A stretch of DNA of 21,299 nt from an uncultured Lachnobacterium sp. GTDB taxonomy: Bacteria; Bacillota; Clostridia; Lachnospirales; Lachnospiraceae. The translations under genes were made by a program, and so were the position numbers. Location of the stretch: contig URSS01000044.1 of NCBI GenBank assembly GCA_900550545.1, forward strand, positions 1-21,299, in the 5' to 3' direction. Within the stretch, counting starts at the first letter, position 1. Each line of letters begins with the position of its first letter. Below, piece after piece: positions 1 through 6,622 of the stretch. The notes beneath the pieces were generated by a model that had not been told where the DNA came from, ran no database searches, and saw only the letters and a list, made by a program, of their open reading frames with translations.

Positions 1-966
1 CCCGACTATCTTGTGGTCACACACATGGAGCCGGATCATTCCGGCAGCCTCATGCGGCTGGCACAAAAGTACCCGGAGATGAAGATCGTGGGAAACGCGA
101 AAACATTTACCCTGATCAAGCAGTTCTTCGGCACAGGTGCATTGTCGGAAGACCGTATGCTGGAGGTTGGCGAAAGAGATACGCTTTCCTTGGGTTTGCA
201 CCGGCTGCGCTTTCTGCTGGCGCCGATGGTACACTGGCCGGAGGTGATGGCAGCGTATGAAGAGGAGGAAAAGATCCTGTTCTCGGCGGATGCCTTCGGC
301 CGCTTCGGTTCACTGGAACGGACTGCCCGTGCCCCCTGGGCGCCGCAGGCCCGGCGGTATTATTACAACATCGTCGGAAAGTATGGCGCACAGGTGCAGG
401 CGCTGCTGAAAAAAATCTCCGCGCTGGAGATCAAAACGATCTGCCCGCTCCATGGCCCCATGCTCACAGAAGACTTGGGGGAGTATCTGCGGCTCTATGA
501 TCTCTGGTCACAATGGAAACCGGAAGAACCGGAGGGCATCCTGATCGTCCACGCGTCCATCCATGGAAATACCGCATACGCATCGGAGGCCCTCAAGAGC
601 AAGCTGGAGGGAAAAGGTGCGCAAGTCACCATGTGCGATCTGACGGCAACAGACCTTTCCTATGCCGTGACCAGCGCATTCTACTGTGGGAAACTGGTGT
701 TGGCCTGCTCCACTTATGACGGAGGACTGTTCCCGCCCATGAAGGAGTTTTTGGAACATTTACAGACAAAGGGATTCCGAAACCGCCGGGTTGGCCTTAT
801 TGAAAACGGCTCTTGGGCACCTGCTGCCGCGCGGCTGATGCGCACCAAATTGGAGGAGATGAAGGATATCCACCTTTACGAAACGGTAGTGTCTCTGCGT
901 GGTGCATTGAACCAAACCAGCGAAGCGCAGATGGACGCTCTGGTGGCTGAGCTCTGCGCGGAGTAG
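1..966 (+). CDS. fprA: Flavodiiron protein (A-type flavoprotein, FprA family), 5'-truncated by window edge
   Basis: The frame is open from base 1, so the true start lies outside the window; about 321 residues remain of a protein usually near 400. It begins just before the HMEPDH motif (H-x-E-x-D-H) of the metallo-beta-lactamase-like diiron domain. Further apparent iron ligands are the His of MVHWPE, the Asp of SADAFG 19 residues later, and the His of CPLHGPM, close to family spacing. From about residue 175 of the visible part a flavodoxin domain follows, with the FMN phosphate loop ASIHGNTAY and the later STYDGG loop. Family role: cytoplasmic reduction of O2 (to water) or NO (to N2O) in anaerobes, fed by rubredoxin or a similar donor. 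A hairpin terminator follows 117 bases after the stop. It is one of only two coding segments on the plus strand here. Family assignment is firm; the preference for O2 or NO cannot be read from sequence. Confidence 0.92.
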   Translation, partial: PDYLVVTHMEPDHSGSLMRLAQKYPEMKIVGNAKTFTLIKQFFGTGALSEDRMLEVGERDTLSLGLHRLRFLLAPMVHWPEVMAAYEEEEKILFSADAFGRFGSLERTARAPWAPQARRYYYNIVGKYGAQVQALLKKISALEIKTICPLHGPMLTEDLGEYLRLYDLWSQWKPEEPEGILIVHASIHGNTAYASEALKSKLEGKGAQVTMCDLTATDLSYAVTSAFYCGKLVLACSTYDGGLFPPMKEFLEHLQTKGFRNRRVGLIENGSWAPAAARLMRTKLEEMKDIHLYETVVSLRGALNQTSEAQMDALVAELCAE

Positions 967-1082
967 GCGGCGAGTCTGGCTTCGTCCGGCCGCCCGATGC
1001 CTCAAAAGCAAAACATCGTCGCTGATTTATTTAGACAACAATATGTCGTTGAGTGATGCCGAAGCTTTGAAGATGGATCGAA

Positions 1083-1118
1083 GCGCAGCCGCAGAGAATA
1101 TCTGCGGTTGCGCTTTTT
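1083..1118 (+). terminator. Intrinsic terminator after the flavodiiron gene
   Basis: Twelve-base arms GCGCAGCCGCAG (1083-1094) and CTGCGGTTGCGC (1102-1113) pair with one G-U wobble across a 7-base loop, followed directly by TTTTT. Placement downstream of the plus-strand flavodiiron gene fits a Rho-independent terminator. Confidence 0.8.
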
Positions 1119-1189
1119 GCATTTTGACCATGGTGCAAACGGATGGCTTTGACCGTTACCCTCGATTTCTAAGGAGACACGAAGTGTGC

Positions 1190-1440
1190 TACATGGAAGC
1201 GTATCATAGATCTGCTCCATAGCCACGCCCTCACTGCGCCAGCGTTTCCCGGATAGCCGCCGTCCAAGCCCTCCCGGGTCTCCACTATTCCTGCCTTTTC
1301 AGCACCGCCTGCACCCGGCGGACGCGGGTGGGATTGGTGCAGATGTTCTCCGCCAGCGCTTCGCTGCTGAGGGAGCGTCCACTGTGGCTCAGGCAGACCA
1401 GCGCATGGACGGCCAGATTAAAAGAACTGTCCACAATCAT
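1190..1440 (-). pseudogene. Rrf2-family transcriptional regulator, frameshifted remnant
   Basis: Read on the minus strand from an ATG at 1440-1438 with a GAAGGAGG ribosome site just upstream, the first 51 codons give an Rrf2-like N-terminal winged helix: an opening of the MIVDSSFNLAVHALVCL type, then LSSEALAENICTNPTRVRRV, the usual recognition-helix region. The frame stops at TAG (1287-1285). Shifting one base restores the hallmark wing text GIVETREGLDGGY down to 1253. A second shift gives GVAMEQIYDTL, which resembles the next Rrf2 segment. At least two frameshifts in about 190 bases mean no intact regulator can be made. Intact relatives are often Fe-S or redox sensors; no Cys ligands survive here to judge. 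The 5' end overlaps the stop of the preceding gene tail by an ATGA. The family call rests on recognition by eye. Confidence 0.65.
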
Positions 1441-1481
1441 CCCTCCTTCACAAGCTCGTAGGGCCAGTCGATGACACCGCC
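1437..1481 (-). pseudogene. C-terminal tail (14 codons) of an unidentified gene
   Basis: On the minus strand the frame ending in TGA at 1439-1437 reads GGVIDWPYELVKEG. Its stop overlaps the ATG of the Rrf2 remnant (ATGA), the usual arrangement of translationally coupled neighbours, so this is probably the end of a gene once upstream of the regulator. It breaks off near 1482, where sequence of the opposite-strand methyltransferase begins. I do not recognise the protein. Confidence 0.4.
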
Positions 1482-1787
1482 GAGACGGTATGCGCTTTGT
1501 CCAAACTAGATGTCTACCAGAAGATCACGGTAGACCTGAAGATGGATGAGTTGGACGTGACTGCTGTGGAGAACAAGGCTACCTATGAAGAGATCCGGGA
1601 GTACGTCAAGGAGCACACCGGTCTGAACGTGAGCAACCTCTATATTGCACAGGTCAAGCGCAAGTGCGGCATCAAGGAGCGGCAGAACTACAACAAGCCT
1701 AAGGCTGAGAACCCCAAGCAGCTCAAGTGCCCGCCGGAGAAGGAAAAAGCCATCCGGGAGGCACTGAAGTATTTTAAGATGATTTGA
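1482..1787 (+). pseudogene. C-terminal fragment of RlmD/RumA-type 23S rRNA (uracil-5-)-methyltransferase
   Basis: The plus-strand frame picks up at AETVCALSKLD, matching the end of the methyltransferase catalytic domain (the family's HVETV...LSK text). It continues through the C-terminal extension many Firmicutes RlmD/RumA proteins carry, here including NLYIAQVKRKCGI and ending ALKYFKMI. The catalytic domain with the SAM site and nucleophilic Cys is absent: about 100 of an expected 450 or more codons remain. A TTG at 1497 could start translation of 96 residues, but I see no convincing ribosome site, so it is treated as a fragment. The break at about 1482 falls at the HVE codons of the intact gene. 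A bidirectional terminator follows the stop. That this is a truncated RlmD-type gene is likely; how it was truncated is discussed as a finding. Confidence 0.7.
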
Positions 1788-1799
1788 AATAAAAAAAGA

Positions 1800-1838
1800 G
1801 ACGGATGTCTGTCAACTGGCAGACATCCGTCCGTTTTT
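1800..1838. terminator. Bidirectional intrinsic terminator between rlmD fragment and riboflavin operon
   Basis: A perfect 12-bp stem GACGGATGTCTG (1800-1811) / CAGACATCCGTC (1820-1831) has an 8-base loop. On the plus strand it is followed by CGTTTTT; on the minus strand by TCTCTTTTTTT. It therefore can end the plus-strand rlmD fragment and the minus-strand riboflavin operon, whose last stop is at 1850. Confidence 0.9.
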
Positions 1839-1849
1839 ATGATAATCTG

Positions 1850-2302
1850 TTATGATCGCAGTTCCTCAAGCAATGCCGTGCATCCTTCCAGTATATCCTG
1901 CCATGTGGATTCGAAATCTCCCGTGAACCATGGGTCTGCCACTTCACGGGGATGATCCGTATGCGCCATCAGCAGCGAGACTTTATGCTGTGGGTCTCCG
2001 CCGACAAGCCGCAGGATGTCGCACAGATTACTTTCGTCCATGCCAATCAGATGATCATACCGTGCATAATCCAGCCGGGTCATCTGCCGGGCGGTCTTGC
2101 CGTTGCAGTCGATGCCATGTTCTGCCAGCTTCTGCCGTGCAGGAGGATAGACCGGATTTCCGATTTCCCATGCACTGGTGGCGGCTGATGCGATTTCAAA
2201 TTGCTCGGATAGTCCTGCCTTGGACGTAAGGTCTTTCATCACATACTCCGCCATCGGGCTTCGGCAGATATTTCCGAGACAAATAAATAAGATCCTGGTC
2301 AT
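1850..2302 (-). CDS. Low-molecular-weight protein tyrosine phosphatase
   Basis: A 150-residue protein, the usual LMW-PTP length. The P-loop CLGNICRSP lies at residues 8-16 (C-x5-R-S) and the general-acid loop DPWF is in the last third. The Ile inside the P-loop is the residue typical of tyrosine phosphatases; the arginine phosphatase YwlE of Bacillus has Thr there, so Tyr-P is the more likely substrate (inference from that known difference). The ATG overlaps the stop of the preceding winged-helix gene by ATGA, with AAAGGAG upstream inside that gene, so the two are probably translationally coupled. It is the last gene of the riboflavin operon, followed by the terminator at 1800-1838. The family is certain; target and reason for being in a riboflavin operon are unknown. 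Confidence 0.93.
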   Translation of the reverse strand: MTRILFICLGNICRSPMAEYVMKDLTSKAGLSEQFEIASAATSAWEIGNPVYPPARQKLAEHGIDCNGKTARQMTRLDYARYDHLIGMDESNLCDILRLVGGDPQHKVSLLMAHTDHPREVADPWFTGDFESTWQDILEGCTALLEELRS

Positions 2303-2715
2303 GCCGGGTCGTTCTCCTTTTGGCTTACAAAAGCATAGCCGCCGTGGGTAGTGCGGATAAAGCTACCGCAGCCGGCCAGCTTCTTTCGCAGATTGGAAAC
2401 GGTATTTGCCACGACCTTTAAGGTGTCGTCACAGTTTTGTCCCCACACAGCACGGAAAAGCTCTTCTTTTGAGAAGATTTGTCCTTCGTGGGAGGCAAGC
2501 ATCAGCAGCAAATCGAACTCCAGTCGTGTAAGGGAGACTTTTCTGCCGTTGCACGACACTTCGTGGGTCATTCCGTCCAGTGTAAGCCCCGGAAGAACCA
2601 ACTTCTCCCATGAATCAATGGATATTTGCTCTGCCTCGATGTGCTCTCGTTCCAGAAGCATCCGGATCTTCTGCTCCAATTCCGGGTCAGGCTGTCGGGT
2701 CTTTATAACGATCAT
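2299..2715 (-). CDS. Stand-alone OmpR/PhoB-type winged-helix DNA-binding protein
   Basis: 138 residues. From about residue 50 it reads as a complete OmpR/PhoB effector domain: GRKVSLTRLEFDLLLMLASH (first helices), FSKEELFRAVWG, TVSNLRKKL in the recognition helix, and the C-terminal wing RTTHGGYAFV. The N-terminal ~45 residues are far too short for a receiver domain, and the phospho-acceptor Asp region is absent. It is thus not an ordinary response regulator and has no visible phosphorylation input. AGGAG sits just before the ATG, 20 bases after the ribH stop, and its end overlaps the phosphatase start by ATGA. Position puts it under FMN-riboswitch control. Target genes cannot be told from the sequence. 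Confidence 0.88.
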   Translation of the reverse strand: MIVIKTRQPDPELEQKIRMLLEREHIEAEQISIDSWEKLVLPGLTLDGMTHEVSCNGRKVSLTRLEFDLLLMLASHEGQIFSKEELFRAVWGQNCDDTLKVVANTVSNLRKKLAGCGSFIRTTHGGYAFVSQKENDPA

Positions 2716-2735
2716 GGCAAACTCCTGCGTGTATT

Positions 2736-3212
2736 TTACTCTGCGGCGGTATCCATTTCCCGGAGCAGGTTTACCATCTCGATGGCACTGACTGCACAGT
2801 CATAGCCTTTATTACCTGCTTTGGTGCCTGCCCGCTCGATGGCCTGTTCGATGTTTTCGGTGGTCAGAACACCAAAGAGGACGGGAACCCCGCTTTCCAG
2901 CGAGACCGTGGCAATGCCTTTGGAAACCTCATTGCACACATAGTCGTAATGGCTGGTAGAACCGCGAATCACGGCACCAAGGCAGATCACAGCATCATAC
3001 TTTCCGCTTTTTGCCATTTTAGAGGCAACCAGTGGGATCTCAAAAGCACCCGGAACCCATGCAACATGAATATCAGCGTCCTGCACATCGTGCCGGAGCA
3101 GACCATCCATTGCTCCGCTCAGAAGTTTGGACGTGATAAATTCGTTGAATCGGGCAGCTACGATACCGACCTTGATGTTCTGAGAAACCAGCTTACCTTC
3201 AAATGTTTTCAT
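2736..3212 (-). CDS. ribH: 6,7-dimethyl-8-ribityllumazine synthase
   Basis: Condenses 5-amino-6-ribitylamino-uracil with 3,4-dihydroxy-2-butanone 4-phosphate to give lumazine, the penultimate step of riboflavin synthesis. The 158 residues match the family length. Visible hallmarks are VAARFNEFIT near the N-terminus, WVPGAFEIP, the phosphate/substrate loop GAVIRGSTSHYDYV with its active-site His, and GVLTTENIEQA. Such proteins assemble into pentamers or 60-mer shells; the sequence shows nothing against that. It starts 21 bases after ribBA with a GAAAGAGG ribosome site. Confidence 0.97.
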   Translation of the reverse strand: MKTFEGKLVSQNIKVGIVAARFNEFITSKLLSGAMDGLLRHDVQDADIHVAWVPGAFEIPLVASKMAKSGKYDAVICLGAVIRGSTSHYDYVCNEVSKGIATVSLESGVPVLFGVLTTENIEQAIERAGTKAGNKGYDCAVSAIEMVNLLREMDTAAE

Positions 3213-3233
3213 TTTTAAATACCTCTTTCGTTG

Positions 3234-4430
3234 TTAATATTCCAGAAGATGCCCCATCCGTGCCTGCTTCGTTTTCAGGTAAAACAGGTCATACGGGGTC
3301 GCCGTCATCTGAATGGGTACGCGCTCGGAGATCTCCAGCCCAAACTCGGAGAGCTGATATACTTTGTCCGGGTTATTGGTAAGCAGGCGCAGGCTTTTTA
3401 CGCCAAGTTCCCGGAGGATCTGTGCGCCGAGATAATACTCCCGTTCATCTCCATGGAACCCCAGAGCGAGATTGGCTTCCAGCGTATCCATGCCCTGCTC
3501 CTGAAGTTCATAGGCACGCAGTTTGTTGATCAGACCGATGCCCCGGCCTTCCTGCCGCATATAGAGCAGGATACCCCGGCCTTCTTTTTCGATCTGCGTC
3601 ATGGCAGCGGCCAGCTGCTGGCCGCAGTCACAACGCAAAGAACCGAATGTATCTCCTGTCAGGCATTCCGAGTGGACGCGGCACAGAATATCCTTTCCAT
3701 CGCCAATGTCACCTTTTACCAGTGCAATGTGATGCTCTCCGTTCAGGCGGCTCACAAAACCATAAGCTCTGAAGGTGCCATACTTGGTGGGCAGGTTCAC
3801 TGCCGTCACCTGATCGACCAGTTTATCGTGACACTTGCGGTACTCCTGTAAATCACGGATGGTGATGAATTTGATCTGGAAACGCTCTGCCAGCTTTGCC
3901 AGTTCAGCGGTGCGCATCATCGTGCCATCCTCCCGCATGATCTCGCAGCACAGGCCGCATTCTTTCAGCCCTGCCAGACGGCACAGGTCAACGGTTGCTT
4001 CCGTGTGACCGTTGCGCTCCAACACACCGTTCTTTTTTGCCAGAAGGGGGAACATATGGCCCGGTCTGCGGAAATCTTCTGCTTTTGCGTGATCGTCCAC
4101 ACAAGCCATCGCCGTAATGGAACGCTCTGCGGCAGAAATGCCCGTAGAAGTAGAAACGTGGTCGATGGACACCGTAAATGCCGTTTCATGGTTGTCGGTG
4201 TTATGCTGCACCATCTGCGGAAATTGCAGCTTCTGGACGAAAGCCTCGGACATCGGCATACAGATCAGACCTTTGCCGTGGGTCGCCATAAAGTTGATGT
4301 TTTCGGTGGTGGCAAATTCGGCAGCACAGATGAAGTCCCCCTCGTTTTCACGGTCGGGGTCATCCGTTACCAGAATGATTTTTCCTTGCTTCAGGTCTTG
4401 CAAAGCTTCGGGAATGGTATTGAAGTTCAT
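3234..4430 (-). CDS. ribBA: Bifunctional 3,4-dihydroxy-2-butanone 4-phosphate synthase / GTP cyclohydrolase II
   Basis: 398 residues, the usual length of the fused enzyme. The N-terminal half makes dihydroxybutanone phosphate from ribulose 5-phosphate: DDPDRENEGD carries acidic metal/substrate residues and HVSTSTGISAAERS the second active-site loop. The C-terminal half opens GTP to the first riboflavin precursor: the zinc site reads CLTGDTFGSLRCDCG (three Cys), followed by QEGRGIGL. Both active sites look complete, so one gene supplies both branches of the pathway. AAGGAG stands before the ATG, and the ribE stop is 12 bases upstream, consistent with one operon. Confidence 0.97.
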   Translation of the reverse strand: MNFNTIPEALQDLKQGKIILVTDDPDRENEGDFICAAEFATTENINFMATHGKGLICMPMSEAFVQKLQFPQMVQHNTDNHETAFTVSIDHVSTSTGISAAERSITAMACVDDHAKAEDFRRPGHMFPLLAKKNGVLERNGHTEATVDLCRLAGLKECGLCCEIMREDGTMMRTAELAKLAERFQIKFITIRDLQEYRKCHDKLVDQVTAVNLPTKYGTFRAYGFVSRLNGEHHIALVKGDIGDGKDILCRVHSECLTGDTFGSLRCDCGQQLAAAMTQIEKEGRGILLYMRQEGRGIGLINKLRAYELQEQGMDTLEANLALGFHGDEREYYLGAQILRELGVKSLRLLTNNPDKVYQLSEFGLEISERVPIQMTATPYDLFYLKTKQARMGHLLEY

Positions 4431-4442
4431 CGTAAACTCTCC

Positions 4443-5084
4443 TTAAAAGCCGCAGCGCAGCAGCATTTCTTTTGTGAGCGTGTTTTGCTTCGGTGTTTCT
4501 GATGGAAGCAGCCTCTCGATATATTTTCCAACAACATCGGTTTCCAAATTGACAAAATCCCCTTTGTGCCGTTGGTTCAGGTTCGTCTGACGGACGGTGT
4601 GCGGTATCGTGGACACGGAAAAGCCCGTAGGTTCCACCGCAGCCACGGTCAGGCTGATACCGTCTATTGTGATAGAGCCTTTTTCAACGACATAGCGAAG
4701 GATCGCAGAATCTGCATGAATGGTGTACCAGATAGCCGTATCGTCTTTTCGGATATTAGCAATGCGTCCGACGCCATCCACATGGCCTGCTACGATGTGT
4801 CCGCCAAAACGTCCGTTGGCCGGCATGGCACGTTCCAGATTGACAGCACTTCCAACGGTGAGCTGTGCAAGTGCAGAGCGGTTCAAGGTCTCGTGCATGA
4901 CATCCGCAGCAAAGCTATCCGGGAAGAGCTGCCTGACGGTCAGACAGATGCCGTTGACGGCGATGCTGTCACCGATTCTGGTTTCTTCCAGAACCGTTTT
5001 TGCACGAACAGTCAGTACGGCGGAATGCTGTCCCCGATTGATGGATTTTATTGTTCCGACTTCTTCCACGATTCCGGTAAACAC
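4443..5084 (-). CDS. ribE: Riboflavin synthase, alpha subunit
   Basis: Dismutates two lumazine molecules to riboflavin. The start is GTG at 5084-5082, giving the family N-terminus MFTGIVEEVGTI, with GAGGTGGAG as ribosome site; it overlaps the 3' end of ribD by 37 bases. The 213 residues hold two lumazine-binding repeats: the first with SIAVNGICLTV at ~40-50, the second with SITIDGISLTV at ~135-145, plus the inter-repeat FGGHIVAGHVDGVG. Both substrate sites look intact. The name follows Bacillus usage, where the ribD-ribE-ribBA-ribH order is the same. Confidence 0.96.
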   Translation of the reverse strand: MFTGIVEEVGTIKSINRGQHSAVLTVRAKTVLEETRIGDSIAVNGICLTVRQLFPDSFAADVMHETLNRSALAQLTVGSAVNLERAMPANGRFGGHIVAGHVDGVGRIANIRKDDTAIWYTIHADSAILRYVVEKGSITIDGISLTVAAVEPTGFSVSTIPHTVRQTNLNQRHKGDFVNLETDVVGKYIERLLPSETPKQNTLTKEMLLRCGF

Positions 5085-6172
5085 GGGTACTCCACCTCAC
5101 TTTCGATCAGGAAATCTTTGCCAAGCTGTTCCAATCGGCTGTTCTTCAGGCGGAATGCAGCATCCGGAAGCGGGACACCTGCACCCTCAATGGGTGCTTT
5201 GGCATCCCTTCCTCCGAACAGCTTCGGGGCAATGTAAGCCTGTACCTGCTGCACGATGCCGCTTTCCAGTGCAGACCAGTTCAAGGTTCCGCCGCCTTCC
5301 AGCAGAATGCTGTCGATCTGCTCCTGCCCCAGCTGTTCCATCAGTTGCAGAAGATTCACATGACCGCAATGCGCTTCCAGACAAAGGACCCGGCACCCGG
5401 CCTGTTGATATGCCGCCTGCTTCTCCGGGTCGCCGCAGCAGGTCGCAAGAATGGTCGGAACCTGTTTGGCGGTCATGACCACCTGTGATTGCAGCGGTGT
5501 CCGCAAATGTGTATCACAGATGATCCGGACGGGATCACGGCCACCCTCTATCCGGCAGGTCAGCAGCGGGTCATCTGCCAGGATGGTTCCGACTCCCACC
5601 ATAATGCCGCGGAATCGGTGTCGCTGCCGTTGAACATGATTCCGGGCAATTTCCCCGGTGATCCATTTGGAAGCGCCTGTGTATGTGGCGATTTTTCCGT
5701 CCATCGTCATGGCGTATTTCATGGAAACGAAGGGGCGTTTTGTGGTGATATAGTGGAAGAACACCTTGTTCAGCGCATCGCATTCCTCTTGCAGAACATT
5801 TTCGGTCACATCTATGCCGTGTGCGCGCAGGATTGCAATTCCTTTTCCAGCCACCAGCGGATTCGGGTCAGCAGAACCCACGACCACCCGGTGAATGCCC
5901 GCGTCCAGAATCGCATCCACGCAGGGCGGCTGCTTTCCGTAATGGCAGCACGGCTCCAATGTCACATACAGGGTCGCTCCCTGCGGATCTTCGGTGCAGG
6001 ATGCCAGCGCATTGCGCTCCGCATGAGCCTGACCGTATCTCTGGTGCCAGCCCTGTCCGATGATCCTGCCCTCTTTTGCGACCACGGCACCCACCATCGG
6101 GTTGGGAGATGTCCATCCGCAACCCTTTTTTGCAAGCTGCAAAGCCAGACGCATATACTCTTTGTCGTTCAT
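5048..6172 (-). CDS. ribD: Bifunctional diaminohydroxyphosphoribosylaminopyrimidine deaminase / 5-amino-6-(5-phosphoribosylamino)uracil reductase
   Basis: Performs the second and third steps from GTP in riboflavin synthesis. The chosen start is ATG at 6172-6170, preceded by TTGGAGGCG, giving MNDKEYMRLAL and 374 residues; a longer frame from 6205 would begin inside the leader terminator and is rejected. The N-terminal deaminase has the zinc site HAERNA (~50) and EPCCHYGKQPPC (~75-90). The C-terminal reductase starts near residue 145 (FVSMKYAMTMDGKIAT) and contains LLEGGGTLNWS. The deaminase opening TSPNPMVGAVV is typical. It is the first gene of the operon behind the FMN riboswitch. Confidence 0.97.
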   Translation of the reverse strand: MNDKEYMRLALQLAKKGCGWTSPNPMVGAVVAKEGRIIGQGWHQRYGQAHAERNALASCTEDPQGATLYVTLEPCCHYGKQPPCVDAILDAGIHRVVVGSADPNPLVAGKGIAILRAHGIDVTENVLQEECDALNKVFFHYITTKRPFVSMKYAMTMDGKIATYTGASKWITGEIARNHVQRQRHRFRGIMVGVGTILADDPLLTCRIEGGRDPVRIICDTHLRTPLQSQVVMTAKQVPTILATCCGDPEKQAAYQQAGCRVLCLEAHCGHVNLLQLMEQLGQEQIDSILLEGGGTLNWSALESGIVQQVQAYIAPKLFGGRDAKAPIEGAGVPLPDAAFRLKNSRLEQLGKDFLIESEVEYPCLPESWKKSEQ

Positions 6173-6187
6173 CGTGTCGCCTCCAAA

Positions 6188-6218
6188 AGAAAAAGCCCTG
6201 AACAAAAACGTTCAGGGC
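6188..6218 (-). terminator. Riboswitch-controlled leader terminator before ribD
   Basis: On the minus strand GCCCTGAAC (6218-6210), a 6-base loop, GTTCAGGGC (6203-6195), then TTTTTCTTTT form a clear intrinsic terminator 18 bases before the ribD ribosome site. Its first arm is complementary over 8 bases to the 5' strand of the FMN aptamer (6431-6424), so the aptamer and an antiterminator can compete: FMN-bound aptamer leaves the terminator free. The competition is inferred from the pairing. Confidence 0.88.
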
Positions 6219-6327
6219 AAGCCGAAAAGACACAAGGGACCCTTGTGCAAAAAAGAAAGCTCCAGAATGCAAACGCATCCCAGAGCAGCCTCCACAAGCG
6301 CCGAACCGTGCGGGCTCTGCGCTTGGT

Positions 6328-6434
6328 ATCTTCTTTCATCCAGACTGTACTGTCGGCTTCGGAGTTTCACCGAATCATGCCTTACGGCTCGTGGGCTTTA
6401 CCACCGGTAGGGAATTGCACCCTGCCCTGAAGAT
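6328..6434 (-). promoter_or_regulatory. FMN riboswitch aptamer (RFN element)
   Basis: The minus strand carries the full set of RFN conserved blocks in order: ATCTTCAGGGCAGGGTG, ATTCCCTACCGGTGGTAAA, GCCCACGAGC, GATTCGGTGAAACTCCGA, AGCCGACAGT, and GGATGAAAGAAGAT. The outer stem P1 pairs ATCTTC at the 5' end with GAAGAT at the 3' end. It sits between the rib promoter and ribD, with the leader terminator about 110 bases downstream, so FMN should shut off transcription of the whole operon. Confidence 0.97.
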
Positions 6435-6457
6435 AGGTTGTTGTTCAATTGAGACTA

Positions 6458-6486
6458 ATTATAGGAATTTCGTTTCGGATTGTCAA
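6458..6486 (-). promoter_or_regulatory. Riboflavin operon promoter
   Basis: TTGACA (6486-6481), a 17-base spacer, and TATAAT (6463-6458) match the housekeeping sigma consensus perfectly. Transcription would start near 6451, about 17 bases before the aptamer. Confidence 0.9.
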
Positions 6487-6516
6487 CCCGCAATTTCAAA
6501 AATATTCACACAACAA

Positions 6517-6553
6517 ATATAAAAATCGGAAATCCCAATTGAGATTTCCGATT
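6517..6553 (-). terminator. Intrinsic terminator after the DUF2798-like gene
   Basis: An 11-bp stem AATCGGAAATC / GATTTCCGATT (6553-6543 and 6534-6524 on the minus strand) with an 8-base loop is followed by TTTATATTTG. It ends the minus-strand membrane-protein gene upstream and separates it from the rib promoter. Confidence 0.75.
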
Positions 6554-6622
6554 CCGTTTCCACATTCTGGCTCCTACGATTGCAAAAGCTCCCAATTTTG
6601 TCTAAACTACGCTTTTCTGCAC

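Noticed and set aside
1002..1226. 74-codon minus-strand frame between the flavodiiron gene and the Rrf2 remnant
   Set aside because: It runs through the flavodiiron terminator; only its first dozen codons resemble Rrf2, and these are counted as part of the pseudogene.
3231..3851. 206-codon plus-strand frame opposite ribBA
   Set aside because: It lies wholly over the conserved GTP cyclohydrolase II half on the other strand, has no ribosome site, and shows no recognisable motif.
6172..6205. Upstream start giving ribD 11 extra residues
   Set aside because: That start lies inside the leader terminator and has no ribosome site; the ATG at 6172 has GGAGG and matches the family N-terminus.
6231..6247. 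CACAAGGG/CCCTTGTG palindrome in the rib leader as a separate protein operator
   Set aside because: It lies in the riboswitch expression platform and may simply be a leader hairpin; nothing links it to a known regulator.
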